A DNA stretch of 60,000 nt from contig NC_088304.1 of NCBI RefSeq assembly GCF_032854445.1, forward strand, positions 10,801,704 through 10,861,703, given 5' to 3'. How positions within the stretch are numbered: position 1 is the first letter of the stretch; each line of letters opens with the position of its first letter. Origin of the DNA: Liolophura sinensis (taxonomy: Eukaryota; Mollusca; Polyplacophora; Chitonida; Chitonidae). The notes under the pieces are model-generated. The model saw only the letters and a program-made list of their open reading frames with translations. It made no database searches and was not told the DNA's origin. Both the position numbers and the translations under genes were made by a program. This document shows positions 35,205 through 45,649 of this stretch, piece by piece.

Positions 35205-35520
35205 CTAGTGACGCACTCAGATAATGTAATGGTAGGGCAGCATATATTGTAGCGTAGAGGTACCGCGCGGAAGTGACGCAGCACATGTGGCAGTGATAGT
35301 TGGCAAATGGTCATATCTAGCCGATGAAATACGGCTTCGTATCAATTTACCTAACTGTTTTATTCTATTATTTATTCTAACTGTTCGAGTAAATGCATCA
35401 GTAACAGAAGCAAATTGCATGGCCCCTAACATCATGGCTTAAGCAGAAGTAAGTGAAAAAAGGAGTGATGTTAAGTGCAATTTATCTGACGTCACTGGTC
35501 TGGAATTACTCAAAATTCTA
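35205..35520 (-). repeat. interspersed repeat R1, reverse copy
   Basis: The reverse complement matches 40325-40610: GTAATTCCAGACCAGTGACGTC at one end, a conserved AAGCCATGATG..GGGGCC segment, GAACAGTTAGAATAAA and GACCATTTGCCAACTATCAC. It interrupts the Gypsy remnant. R1 could be a solo LTR or a short non-autonomous transposon; no coding sequence. Confidence 0.7.
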
Positions 35521-35864
35521 TTGCCATCATATTTGATATACAATAACAATACAATGTGGCAGCCAAAGCTGGTCGTGGTTTTGATAGCTATATGCCTTAT
35601 CCCATCACATTTGAATAGATGCGTGTTGGGTGCACAAGAACATGCATGGTGTAGTCAGATTCAAACAGGAGACCGAACCAGGCCTAACCAGAGCCAAGCA
35701 GGGGAACAGCTTGAGGAATCGTCTTGTGCTACATCAGAGACAATACGGAACAGGATACACCAGAAGAGACAGTGGAACATGACAACCATGCTAGGGTAGT
35801 GCGAACACGTGTTACTGCTGGAGTTCAACGGATCCCTTTCAAAGAGACTTACATATTAACATAT

Positions 35865-36346
35865 CTTTACATATTAAAGATGGTAATCGTCTGTTACTTT
35901 TGAATCACAATCCGATCGGTTGGGGTCAGTAAAGCTCGGCATTTTCGAACAGTATCTAATACCGCTTAATCTGGAGCTAGGGGCCGTAAAGGTAGCCATG
36001 CTCATTACATCAGCATGATGCTTTTATGAACAGTTGCAATCAAAGCGCGACTGAGATACTTGTTTTATTGTTATTTGACCTGGAACTCATTCACGGACTA
36101 CGAATTTGAACATTGATATGGAATTCATGCCTGGAATATCCACTGTCTGCCTGGCATCATTGAAAACTGATGATCGCTTCTCTCTTGTGTGTTACCGGCT
36201 TTATTTCTTATTTGTATAATTTCTTACATACCTTTGTCTTTGGGAGCTAGTGTTAAACGTTGTTTTGGAAATGGATCTTACGATTTTTGACTTGGAACGC
36301 CTTTTACGGACTACGAATGGTATATGAATGTCGGACATGACGCTTA
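35865..36346 (+). mobile_element. 3' tail of a Penelope-like element (subfamily B)
   Basis: About 480 bp collinear with 56310-56777 (GGCCGTAAAGGTAGCCATGC, AAAGCGCGACTGAGATAC, ACTACGAATGGTATATGAATG). The coding part is missing. It shares short strings with the tail at 23440-23520 (ATCAAAGCGC, ACTGAGATAC), so both belong to one broader element family. Confidence 0.72.
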
Positions 36347-37550
36347 CATTTACATGGCATCTATTCACAGGTGTTATTAGCAAATCTTGCACAGTCCCAG
36401 TTTTCGGTAGATCAGTGAGGATAAAGTACTCAGAGTTGTTGGTGGTTAGATAGTCCACTGCGGACCAGTGTCTTGGAACAGATGAGTGACGGGTTGAAAA
36501 GGTGTCACTGCAAGGAGACTGAACCTAGACGGTGTTCTGTGAGGAGTTTGTAAGGAGAATGGCATTGTTTCGTAGAACTCTTGTTTCGCAGTTGAACGAA
36601 TGGTATATACAGCTTTATATCAGCTTTGGTGTAATATCTTTTACACGGCAAAATGATGCTAATAAAACCTGGTTTCTCAATCAGTAGCAGAGATTTATTT
36701 TATGTCGTTATTCAAGTAAACACCCTATTAAGATCTCGTGGATAGTTTTGGGAACTCCCGGATCTGTGGATGCAATCTTAACACTTTTGACGATGAGGAA
36801 GCTCATGCCATTGCAAGCATTATGGTGTGACTGGTTTCCATTCCTTTCTAGCAGTTATTGTGCTGTCACAAAATTGTGCTTAGGGCAGGCACTGAAGGGA
36901 TCCAGACCCGGGACAATTTCCGGGGTGTTTGTTTTCTATTCAAAAATTTTGCGGTTTAAGTTAATGAATAAACCTTCAAATGTCAAAAGGACATGCTCGG
37001 AGTTACTCTGTCACACTTGCAATGAATGCGTAATTCTTTGCCAGTTTTCCCACACAGCGTCATCGCCAAAGCAGAAATGTGCGAAAGATTACATACTTTG
37101 CCCCCGAATTACTTTCGGCGCAAAGAGTTCCCAATTGCTTGTCTGTTTGCCGGGTTTTATATGTCTCTTCTAACCTAAGATTGGCCTACCATGTGTCGCA
37201 TATTAGCTGTCTTTAGAAGGCCAAGGGTATGCATAAGGCGCTCCATTGTAGAAGGTTAAGTACAATACATAAATAAGGTTTCTCTCCTACAATTACCATA
37301 TATACTGACAACGGATCACTACCTCACCAGTCCTATACTCCTTTCAGCGACATCTTGAAAGATCAATGTGGTCACGGTGATATTTATTCATAATATACAT
37401 TCTCTTTATGTGAAGTACTCTGAGCATGCTTCCAAAAGGACACCTAAAGCTATTATGGTCATGAACACTAATTAGTGGTTCCCACGAGGACATCGGCGGT
37501 GAGGTTAATGCCAAACAAGCCCACAGGTTTCCAGGAAACCGGGCATATCC
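36347..37550. other. no gene supported
   Basis: A 141-codon plus-strand open frame (36748-37173) with many Cys has no recognisable domain and no splice or homology support. I leave it uncalled. Confidence 0.4.
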
Positions 37551-37553
37551 AGG

Positions 37554-37737
37554 GGGAGCCAGCAAGAGCTGCACTTGAACTCACAGCGACCGCATTGGTG
37601 AGATGCTCCTGGGCCCTGCGCGCTAACCGAGCCCCGTGCATATCCCATCCGGGAGCCAGCAAGAGCTGCACTTGAACTCACAGCGACCGCATTGGTGAGA
37701 TGCTCCTGGGCCCTGCGCGCTAACCGAGCCCCGTGGG
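37554..37737 (-). repeat. tandem pair of SINE family 1 tRNA-like heads (97-bp period)
   Basis: On the minus strand each unit reads CACGGGGCTCGGTTAGCGCG, CAGGAGCATCTCACCAATGC, GGTCGCTGTGAGTTCAAGTG and CTCTTGCTGGCTCCC. The two units are nearly identical (37554 and 37651 starts) and separated by CATATCCCATCC, of which a variant also precedes the first. Heads without bodies, duplicated in tandem. Confidence 0.82.
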
Positions 37738-37739
37738 TC

Positions 37740-39450
37740 CTTCCTCGAGGATAAATCACTGCTAAGTTTTGATAGATAATTGGGTTAAAAAAACTATTAA
37801 ATTGATTTTGTAGCTGATGTTTTGGATTCCATTTTCGCCGGAAAAATGTCTATTAAAAGGATTAGCAATATCAATGACTTTAAACTTACAGGCTGCTGAC
37901 TTATTTTTATTCAGTTATTCGTTTAGTACACCTAGTACATTTAATGTTATTTTTGAATAGGTTAAATTTTATGTTTAATCATAGTATTTTCTTTTTTGCT
38001 AGCCTTATGGTATGGTTCGACTTATTTCCATATTTTCGGAATTGGTCAGATACTACTGGATCATTATTATCAGTGTGTTGACGAAAGAGTTTGTTCTTCT
38101 GTCATATAGAATTTAGGCTTGCTGTAGATATAAATGGTTTTTGGAAAAAAGTAATTGGTTTTAAGTATGTTTAGAAAAATTTGACATGATAAATGATACA
38201 TTTTTTGCTAGTTTGTCGTTTTATATTCCTATATATGTGGCCTATATATGTGAGGTCGGCCATGTTTGTTGCAGAAAGAATTTCAACCAAAACGCCAAAT
38301 TCCGCCACACAGTTGTAACAGTTTATTCGGTTCTGAGAAACACCGGTGAGAGGAAAAAACCAGGGGAGGTCACCCTGACCTGAAACGACAATAACAATAC
38401 ATACTATAAACCTTCCATGTATTTACCATACATAACATAGGCTTACACCCAAATATCCTGTACCTATATACTGTCCTAGAATACACTTATACCATATATC
38501 AACACTAACTTAATAGTCATGTACCATGGTGAAGGGTTATTATGACCGCAACCACACGGGTAACTTGATAATGACTGTATATGCTATGGCCATGGACATA
38601 TATAGACGTGTAACAATTACAGCACGAGTATTTAAACCTGTCAGTGCTATACATTGTTCCTGTATTGCCACTTAATTATAGAACGGTTCCAACTCAAACA
38701 AACTGATAGGCATCTTATATTTTTTTACAGTGAACAAAATATTTTCAGTGTACAGACACAGAATAAAGCTAGTAGCGAATGACTAGTTGTGTAATCACCA
38801 CTCCATTAATTACCAAGAGTGAAACATTTAACTTCGTCGGACCTTTCATTTTGGATCTACATATAATACCCATATTTACTGAATGTAGGGCTCGTAACAT
38901 GCATTTGTCTAAAACATCCGTATGCATCTAAGAATACAAAAAAATATTCAAACACATTTCTGAAATGCTATTTAATCTCTCATAACTCTCTACTAATAAC
39001 TAACAGTAAAAGCAAATACTCGCTTAGGCGTTTCTGTTTTTCACAAATACTAACTAGACAAAATATGTTGCGCCGTAAGAACCAAGGCGTTGTGTTACTG
39101 AGTGCTCAATTACCGTTACATAGCGACACTCGGCTACGTATAAACTTTTGGCATTTACAACTCGCACGTTCACAGTTACAGTCGAGCGATTGCACTCGAA
39201 ACATCGTTAAAACATCCTTGCATAACTAAAACGGTCATACAAGTTTACTAAGCTTCTAAAATAATATACATTACAAAGAAAGTTCAATTTACCTGCTGGT
39301 CAGTGAATCGTCATGCCGATGACGGTGCAGGGATTGCTGGGTATACAATTCCTACCTCCTTTTACAGAAAACTTACCAAGGGGGAATTAATCATACGCTA
39401 GACCTGTTACATATATAGTGCTGGTTACATATCTTGTATTTGTATTAGTT
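37740..39450. other. AT-rich, no gene seen
   Basis: About 1.7 kb of AT-rich DNA with no open frame above background, no repeat unit and no RNA gene that I can support. Confidence 0.6.
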
Positions 39451-39456
39451 TGTCGG

Positions 39457-39648
39457 GGCCTCCGTGTCTTAGTCGGTTAGAGCGCTACCGCAGCGTAAAG
39501 ACCCAGGAGCCTACCACCAATGCAGTCGCTGTGAGTTCAAGTCCAGCTCTTGCTGGTTTCCTCTCTGGCCGTAAGTGGGAAGGTCTTGCAGCAACCTGCG
39601 GATGGTCGTGAGATATTCTTGAATACGGCTTAAACCACCAGTTAAAAA
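39457..39648 (+). mobile_element. SINE family 1, internally deleted copy
   Basis: Head with GGCCTCCGTGTCTTAGTCGG and GTTCAAGTCCAGC, then GCAACCTGCGGATGGTCGTG joined directly to AGATATTCTTGAATACGGC. The middle (CATAATGCTGGCCGCC part) is deleted and the tail is degenerate. Confidence 0.85.
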
Positions 39649-39779
39649 GATATCATTTTGTAATTCAATGAGCACAGACTCAATACAATAATAGTTTGCC
39701 CAGTTTGGGTTATTTTGGATAAATGCGTGTTGTAAGCAAGCAGCAAGCTGCATTTAGCGCATTGTTTTGATGTGACTGG

Positions 39780-40024
39780 GAGCCTCCGTGGCTCAGTTGA
39801 TTAGTGCGCTAGGGCAGCGTAATGACCCAGAAGCCTCTCACCAATGCGGTCGCTGTAAGTTCAAATCCACCTCATGTGGGTTCCTTTCTGTGGGAAGGTC
39901 TGCCAGCAACGTGCGGATGATCGTGGATTTCCCGCGGGCTCTGCCTCCCACCATAATGCTGGCCGCCGTCGTATAAGTGAAATATTCTTGAGTACGACGT
40001 AAAACAGCAATCAAATAAATGAAT
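39780..40024 (+). mobile_element. SINE family 1, near full length
   Basis: Starts GAGCCTCCGTGGCTCAGTTG with an intact A box (TGGCTCAGTTGA) and B box (GTTCAAATCC), and ends GACGTAAAACAGCAATC plus AAATAAATG. It lies about 130 bp after another family 1 copy in the same orientation. Confidence 0.9.
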
Positions 40025-40205
40025 GTATGTTAAGTGTGACATCTGAGTAATTCTAGACCAGTGAAGTCAAATAAATTGCAATTAACATCTGGCAGATTGT
40101 AGGATTCCCAAAACTTCCAACTCCAAAACTCATACCCATTAGGAAGTCGATGCACGGCTTCCAAACAACGTTACCAACGATAAGTTACCCATCTTATTCC
40201 AGGAT

Positions 40206-40310
40206 TCTGCTGGTGGAATAAGTATCCCCGAGGCCTGGCCCCTGCTGGTGGACTAAGTATCCCCGAGGCCTGGTCCCTACTGGTGGACTAGGTATCCCCG
40301 AGGCCTGGTC
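40206..40310 (+). repeat. 35-bp minisatellite, three copies
   Basis: Three tandem units of CCTGCTGGTGGACTAAGTAT followed by CCCCGAGGCCTGGTC, with few substitutions. Confidence 0.88.
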
Positions 40311-40324
40311 CCTTTGCATTGTTT

Positions 40325-40610
40325 TAATGGGTGATTCCAGACCAGTGACGTCTAGTGAATTGCAATTAACCTCACTGCATTATTTTACCTAATTAGCCCT
40401 AATTACCTACCCATGGTGCTTGGGGTCGTGTAATTTGCTTCTATTTGTGCATTTACATGAACAGTTAGAATAAAACCCTAATTTAGGTAAACTGGTGAGA
40501 GGCTGTATTTCATCGGTTACATGTGACCATTTGCCAGCTATCACACTGTCGTCGCGACTCTGGTTTTTCTTTCTATGCTGTACATACTAATTATATTGTA
40601 TTTTCCTGCG
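40325..40610 (+). repeat. interspersed repeat R1, forward copy 1
   Basis: Starts near GATTCCAGACCAGTGACGTC, includes GAATTGCAATTAACCTCACT, GTGCATTTACATGAACAG, GACCATTTGCCAGCTATCAC and ends near CTAATTATATTG. A second copy follows after about 90 bp, and others lie at 35205-35520 and 48445-49095. Confidence 0.75.
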
Positions 40611-40694
40611 TAAACCAGGATTCTGCTGACAAACTAAGCATTCCCGACCCCTTGGCGCTGTTTTTGTGTGATTGTATGTTAAATGCGAAGACAA

Positions 40695-40960
40695 CACAGT
40701 ACTTTGAGTAAATCTAGATCATCGACGTCTAGTAAATTGCAATTAACACTACTGTATTGATTTTTCCTAATTTTTCTTAAGCCATGTTGCTTGGGGCATG
40801 TAATTTGCCACTATTTATGCATATACATGAACAGTATACTGAGGTCAACTGACAAGAGGCTGTCTTTCACCGGTTATGTGGAACCATTTGCCAGCTATCA
40901 CACTCTCGTCCCTGCGCTGGGTTTTCTCTCTATCCTCTACGTCCTAATTATATTGTTTCA
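40695..40960 (+). repeat. interspersed repeat R1, forward copy 2
   Basis: Matches copy 1 in order: GTAAATCTAGATCATCGACG, AAATTGCAATTAACACTACT, CATATACATGAACAGTA, ACCATTTGCCAGCTATCACA and CCTAATTATATTG. Two copies in direct orientation 370 bp apart. Confidence 0.75.
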
Positions 40961-41232
40961 TCAACGTCCTACCATTCACAGTCATTTGACAGCTGTAAAA
41001 ACAAGGTTGAGCTGTTTGTTAGTGAGTGGGCCCTTAGATATTCATTGTATAAAGCTTCATTGAATTGGCGCCACTGTAAAACGTTACAGCGACCTCACAG
41101 AAACCTCAGCTTTAAAATTCCCATTCATTCTCTCTTTGTGTCTCCACTTAGTTATATATTATATTTTGAACAATATTTTAGTGAACTCAGTTTTCTACAC
41201 CTCTTCTCCGTTCAAGATTTCACTTGTTAAGT

Positions 41233-41560
41233 GCACACGGTCTGTTTATATCACACGGTCTGCTTACATTAGACGGTCTGCTTACATCACACGGACTGCT
41301 TACATCCACGGTCTGCTCACACCACATGGTCTGTTTACATCACACAGTCTGCTTACATCACACGGTTTATTTACATCACACGGACTGCTTTCATCCCACT
41401 GTCTGTTTACATCACACGGTCTGCTTATATTACACTGTCTGTTTACCTCACACGGTCTGCTTTAATTACACGGTCTGCTTACATCACATGCCGTTTACGT
41501 CACACGGTCTGCTTACACTACATGGTCTGCTTACATCACACGCCGTTTACGTCACACATT
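41233..41560 (+). repeat. 18-bp minisatellite, about 18 copies
   Basis: The unit is GTCTGCTTACATCACACG with many variants and two shortened CCGTTTACGTCACACG units. The period is a multiple of three, so open frames with TVCLHH-type repeats arise; they are not genes. Confidence 0.92.
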
Positions 41561-41569
41561 GCTAAATAC

Positions 41570-42480
41570 ACGGTAAAACTTAATTCTTTTAAATGGAGCG
41601 ACAAGAACTGCAGCATGCCATCAGGCGTATCAGAATATCTGCTGCAAGCTCTAGTCAGAAAATTCGAACTACTCCGCATTCCAGAGAAGTGCCTTTACTT
41701 CTCATTTCACGTAGGAAACTATTTTCATGTAGTAAATTTCCTTACAAACATGTTTTTGTGAAGCGATGGCAGAATCCTTCCAAGGCTGCAATTTGATAGG
41801 AGTAAGAGTCCATCATACATTTTTGCATGGAGGAGCTCATCAAAAATATCATCAAATATACGAAATGGAGTTTTTGGCCTGTACTGAATTTTCCTTTCAA
41901 AACAACAGTATAGCTGTGTATGGCAGTTCTGGATGATGATATTAGAACAACTGACTCGAGAGCGAAAAATTACACACGTCTCTCTAGCAAGCCGCCATCT
42001 TAAAGTCTTGAAGCTATTTACAGTTTCGCCTACCTTGTCAACAACATCCACGATAGTTTTCAAAGCAGATGGCTGAACTTCTTTCTCTGATGTTGAATGC
42101 AAAACTAAAACAAAACTACTCCATGTAGAGTAAACCAAGGCAGCTGGCAATTGGTCAAACGTAACCAATTAAATGGTAAAAATAATAGCAACTTAAATCC
42201 TCCCTAACACTATGCCATAAAGATGTTGATTTTACAATAATCCATATTCGTTAATCAAAAAAATTTCTGTATATACCAAGAATAGCTCAAATTATTGCCT
42301 TTCAATAAATACCAGACTCGTGCATGTACTATTTATAGCGTTAAAATTATTGTAAAGTTTGAAAAAGTTATAATGCAACTTCCGATTAATACAATTTTGA
42401 ACAGTTAACAGTGCACAGACGAGGATGGTGTGGTGGTGAAAGGCACTTGTTTGGACCATTCTAGAACTACTCCAAAGCAA
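41570..42480. other. no gene supported; open frame on the minus strand 41725-42168
   Basis: A 147-codon minus-strand frame has no recognised domain. Composition is not clearly non-coding, so a decayed gene or exon cannot be ruled out. Confidence 0.35.
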
Positions 42481-42483
42481 TTA

Positions 42484-42560
42484 TTAACTCGGAACGTCCT
42501 TTTGATGATTGATGGTTGGTATACGAGAATCTGTTTCGACGCCTAGATTCTGTAATGATG
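42484..42560 (+). mobile_element. extreme 3' end of a Penelope-like element (subfamily A)
   Basis: TTAACTCGGAACGTCC, GGTTGGTATACGAG and CTGTTTCGACGCCTAGATT match the end of the copy 2 tail at 23697-23760. Only this end is left. Confidence 0.6.
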
Positions 42561-42922
42561 ACATCACACATCCGTTCACGATTGAGTATGGCTCGTCTTA
42601 GTTTATTTGGTACAACAATTTACAACAATGTAATTACCCACATCAAAACATGTTGACAAGACCCATAAAATAATATCATTATGCAGATCGAATTCAGATA
42701 GGAAACAGGGTAAGGTTGTAAAATGAGTAGCGATATAAATGTTACGGAAAGTAAGACAACGTTTAGCTCAAACTGCCGCTCAGTAACACAATCTGTTCTA
42801 GCGTCACTTAATTTGCACAGTAAAGCGGAGAGATTCTGTCAAACTCCTTTACGTCGTTAATTGCAATTCTTTCGTTTGTTTGTGATACTTCATTTTTACA
42901 CGCTATGCACACTTGTTTCGGA

Positions 42923-44263
42923 CTATTTGGCTGATGGGGATTTCGCGTGGGACGATTTACTACAACATATCAGGCTACAGAGGCTGTCCTTCACGGTCTC
43001 GCGAGCGGTGTTATCACAACACACGAAAGCAATAGCATTAATTGCTGGGTTGAGAGTATAAACAAGTGTCGATATTACTATCCAAATCTGAAGCACGACA
43101 TTGAACGTGTCAAAAACACTGCGTCCGTAAATGGCGACAGTTCCTAAGGTAGTTGCCGCCATAATATTGCAGACAAAAAAGGCGGACAAGTAAGCAATAA
43201 GAACGCGCTCGATTTGGACATCTTTGCTGTGCTTTGAGTTGGAGGCCCCCTCTTTCAGACTTAGTCGTTTTTTACGCACTCTGCGAAGGCTGATCAAAAT
43301 GGCGATATTTGAAAGACCCAATACTATTATCGGCACAATAACCGCGGCTATAGTGTAAAAATAATACTCCACTTTTGTTATGATCCCTTTTTCGTCTAAT
43401 TCAAATTGTATAAATCTGTGAATCGTTTCATTCGTAAGCGGATCGATTTCAACCTCTACACGCCTGGACAAAAAACGGGTTAGATTTGTAAGGAACGCAA
43501 CGATCAAAATACAGAAAGAAATCTTCATCGCGCGAGATTTACGATAGATAATTCGAGCTTTAAACGGATATCGAATAGCCAACAGACGTTCGGCAGCAAA
43601 AGCCATAATAGTCCAGTTGTTCGAAGACATAACGATATAGTTAAAAGGATTCAAAAATGCCCGATAATAGCTGAAAAATATTTGCCAATGGCGGTTTGCT
43701 TTAAATACGTCATACCGATTACAGGTCCAGATCAGGTAATTCGTGACAAATACTAAATTTATCAAAGCAATACTCATAATATACACATCGGCGCTGGATT
43801 TCAGCTTATTTTTCAGGAGCACAAATATTGTCAATATACAGCCTACACTGCTACAGAGAATAGCTACAGTGGTGTAATACTTATATACCACGTTCTGTAT
43901 AGCCTTGATAACCGTCTCTATGTTGTCATCTGGGGTAGTCGTCTCCTCCACATTCTCATAGTTCCTAGTAGCATTTTCAAACATCTCATTCCACGGGGAG
44001 TCTGGCCGAGTCACTGGCTTGGCGGTGATGTTGGAAGGGGACATCGCCGAAGTCATCAGATCCGTGGTGATGTTGGATGGGGATATCGATGCAGTCACCA
44101 GACTCGTGGTGATGTTGAATGGGGATATCGATGCAGTCATCAGACCCGTGGTGATGTTGAATGGGGATGTCGATGCAATCATCAGACCCATGGTGATGTT
44201 GGATGGGGAAATCGAAGCAGTCATCAGAACTGTGACACATAGGGGATAGAAAGAAAAAATCAA
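42923..44263 (-). CDS. rhodopsin-class G protein-coupled receptor with repeat-bearing N-terminus
   Basis: Single 446-codon ORF on the minus strand; ligand unknown, fold and context suggest an invertebrate peptide-type receptor in the plasma membrane. Residues 1-19 may be a signal peptide. Residues ~19-88 are five 14-residue repeats (consensus SPxNITxxLMTASI), each with an N-glycosylation sequon, plus NAT at 97. Membrane segments are near 130-150, 158-179, 203-224, 247-262, 300-325, 352-375 and 388-414. Family marks: SSNNWTIMAFAAERLLAIRYP after TM3 (ER at 225-226), Pro in TM5 (311), NPAIN in TM7 (405-409) in place of NPxxY, and a CC pair (433-434) suited to palmitoylation. Oddities: N169 sits where the TM2 Asp is expected, TM6 lacks CWxP, and no Cys is seen in extracellular loop 2. 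An upstream exon is possible. Confidence 0.85.
   Translation of the reverse strand: MIFSFYPLCVTVLMTASISPSNITMGLMIASTSPFNITTGLMTASISPFNITTSLVTASISPSNITTDLMTSAMSPSNITAKPVTRPDSPWNEMFENATRNYENVEETTTPDDNIETVIKAIQNVVYKYYTTVAILCSSVGCILTIFVLLKNKLKSSADVYIMSIALINLVFVTNYLIWTCNRYDVFKANRHWQIFFSYYRAFLNPFNYIVMSSNNWTIMAFAAERLLAIRYPFKARIIYRKSRAMKISFCILIVAFLTNLTRFLSRRVEVEIDPLTNETIHRFIQFELDEKGIITKVEYYFYTIAAVIVPIIVLGLSNIAILISLRRVRKKRLSLKEGASNSKHSKDVQIERVLIAYLSAFFVCNIMAATTLGTVAIYGRSVFDTFNVVLQIWIVISTLVYTLNPAINAIAFVCCDNTARETVKDSLCSLICCSKSSHAKSPSAK
44016..44231 (+). repeat. 42-bp minisatellite inside the GPCR coding sequence, about 5 copies
   Basis: Plus-strand unit GTGGTGATGTTGAATGGGGA followed by TATCGATGCAGTCATCAGACCC. 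The period is 14 codons, so copy changes keep the GPCR frame. It encodes the NIT-sequon repeats of the receptor N-terminus. Confidence 0.93.
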
Positions 44264-44382
44264 AATCCTACCTGTTCAATGCATATAGGAGAAAGGTAGT
44301 GAAACTGAAAGAGGCGCCATGCAAATCAGCGTATCCTATCTGTACGCCAGTTGGTCAGAAACTTGCCGATATTCGGTAGTCT

Positions 44383-44497
44383 AGGTGGAGGGTAAACTGC
44401 GGATGGTCGTGAGTTTGCCTCCACCATAATGCTAGCTGCCATCGTATAGCTGAAATGTTCTTGCGTACGCCGTGAAGTAGCAATCAAATAAAAAAGA
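44383..44497 (+). mobile_element. SINE family 1, degenerate 3' fragment
   Basis: AACTGCGGATGGTCGTGAG, CATAATGCTAGCTGCCATCG and a tail of GAAGTAGCAATCAAATAAAA. It lies about 120 bp upstream of the GPCR start, on the opposite strand. Confidence 0.75.
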
Positions 44498-45091
44498 AAT
44501 AAATAAACAGATTTAATAAAAAGAAATAAAAAAAAAGAAATAAACAGCCGCTGGCTAAGTCCCACCTATTGTGTTTCTTCTACCCGTGAAACTTACCACC
44601 TCCGAATAAGTGAAATATTTTTGAGGGTTCAAATTTTAGCAAAGAATGAAACAGATGAACAATGAAAGGAAGAATGAAATAAAAAAATTTAACTTGACGG
44701 TGGTCTGAGTTTTTGAGGCTCTTCAATTGCCCAATCTAGATAACGTCAAATGGGTTTTCTGAAGTTCTGAAAATGTCATTTTCAGTTTTACCTAGATAAT
44801 AACGGTGACTGTGGGATCAGCCCTTGAATAGTTCATGAATAGTTATAAGTAACGTTGTACTTCCACTGGATTGGATTTGTTATTTTTGAAAAGGAAATTA
44901 AGTTCCCACTGCCCACTTTCTGAGATCTGGCATCCACGTAGCATGACTCAGTTATGACAATGGCATCATGTATTACCGTTGTTTCCGTGGCTTGCAAAAG
45001 TCGCTGGCAATGAGGAGCATTGTCCACATAAATGAACACTACTTACATTGGAGGTAAATGTTCACATAATTAAACCATACTCTCATTGGGT

Positions 45092-45230
45092 AGGTGGAAA
45101 GGCCTGTCATCAACCTGCGGATGATCGTGGGTTTCCCCCGGGCTTCCTCCCAACATAATGCTGGCCGCCGTTGTGTAAGTGAAATATTCCTGAGTACGGA
45201 GTAAAATAGCAATCAAATAAATAAATAAAT
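45092..45230 (+). mobile_element. SINE family 1, 5'-truncated copy
   Basis: GGTGGAAAGGCCTGTCATC, CGGATGATCGTGGGTTTCCC, CATAATGCTGGCCGCCGTTG, GTACGGAGTAAAATAGC and an AAATAAAT tail. Confidence 0.85.
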
Positions 45231-45344
45231 AAAATCTCTCATGGGAGAGCAATGTTACATATTTGATCAGCAGTGACACACAGGAAGAAGGAGGGGGGGG
45301 GGGTGTTAGGACTCAGTTTCTTAGTGCGCTAGAGTAGCGTATAA

Positions 45345-45395
45345 TGGCCAAAGAGCAATTATAAAATAAAACACCAATCAAATAAATAAATAAAA
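45345..45395 (+). mobile_element. SINE family 1 tail remnant
   Basis: Only AAAACACCAATCAAATAAAT and its A/T-rich repeats remain, after a truncated head-like string (TTAGTGCGCTAGAGTAGCG at 45319). Confidence 0.6.
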
Positions 45396-45586
45396 TACAC
45401 CAAAGTTTTTGTACACCATTTACTCAGTTTGAGATTTCGACAGCTGTCACAAACTGCTGTTCATTCTTAGATTACTCAGACTATAGACTTTTGTAAAATT
45501 TAACAGGTTATTTTTATTTTGGAAAGTAAATTGATAAATGTTTTCTTCTAACCCAGTGTTATGTACAATTTTTTTTCAATCACTTC

Positions 45587-45645
45587 TCCATGCTGGCTTC
45601 CTCTCCGACTGTACGTGAGAAGGTTTACCTGCAACCTGCGGATGG
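45587..45645 (+). mobile_element. SINE family 1 middle fragment
   Basis: CATGCTGGCTTCCTCTCCG through CAACCTGCGGATGG; both ends missing. Confidence 0.65.
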
Positions 45646-45649
45646 AACC

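Larger units (their letters stand above)
32555..35850 (+). pseudogene. Ty3/Gypsy pol remnant (RT, RNase H, integrase)
   Basis: Pieces in different frames follow a Gypsy pol: RT with YFSSSDLAHGYYDIPMAEKD and MPFGVCNGPATF (32600-32745), a catalytic box reading IYLDP where YLDD is expected (near 32800), FLDHVVSTQGIATDPEK (32890-), RNase H with PFTLETDVSLKGRGAALSQE (33196-) and SVKLEGLALHWAIARKF, and integrase with ICTAAYHPVGYGQCEAFNRT (34390-) and LREPTLLLDQFLGLDD. Coding-like sequence resumes after the SINE (VYFAKRIHGHGDSKTVNRVD near 35090) and perhaps after repeat R1 to about 35850. Frameshifts, stops and the lost Asp show it is dead. No LTR pair identified. Confidence 0.85.

Noticed and set aside
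36748-37173. 141-codon Cys-rich plus-strand frame
   Set aside because: No domain, no splice signals and no neighbouring support; plausible by chance at this length.
41136-41565. Overlapping His/Cys-rich repeat proteins
   Set aside because: Translation of an 18-bp minisatellite in several frames.
43986-44249. Open frames on both strands over the GPCR N-terminal repeats
   Set aside because: Shadows of the 42-bp minisatellite; only the long GPCR frame has downstream homology.
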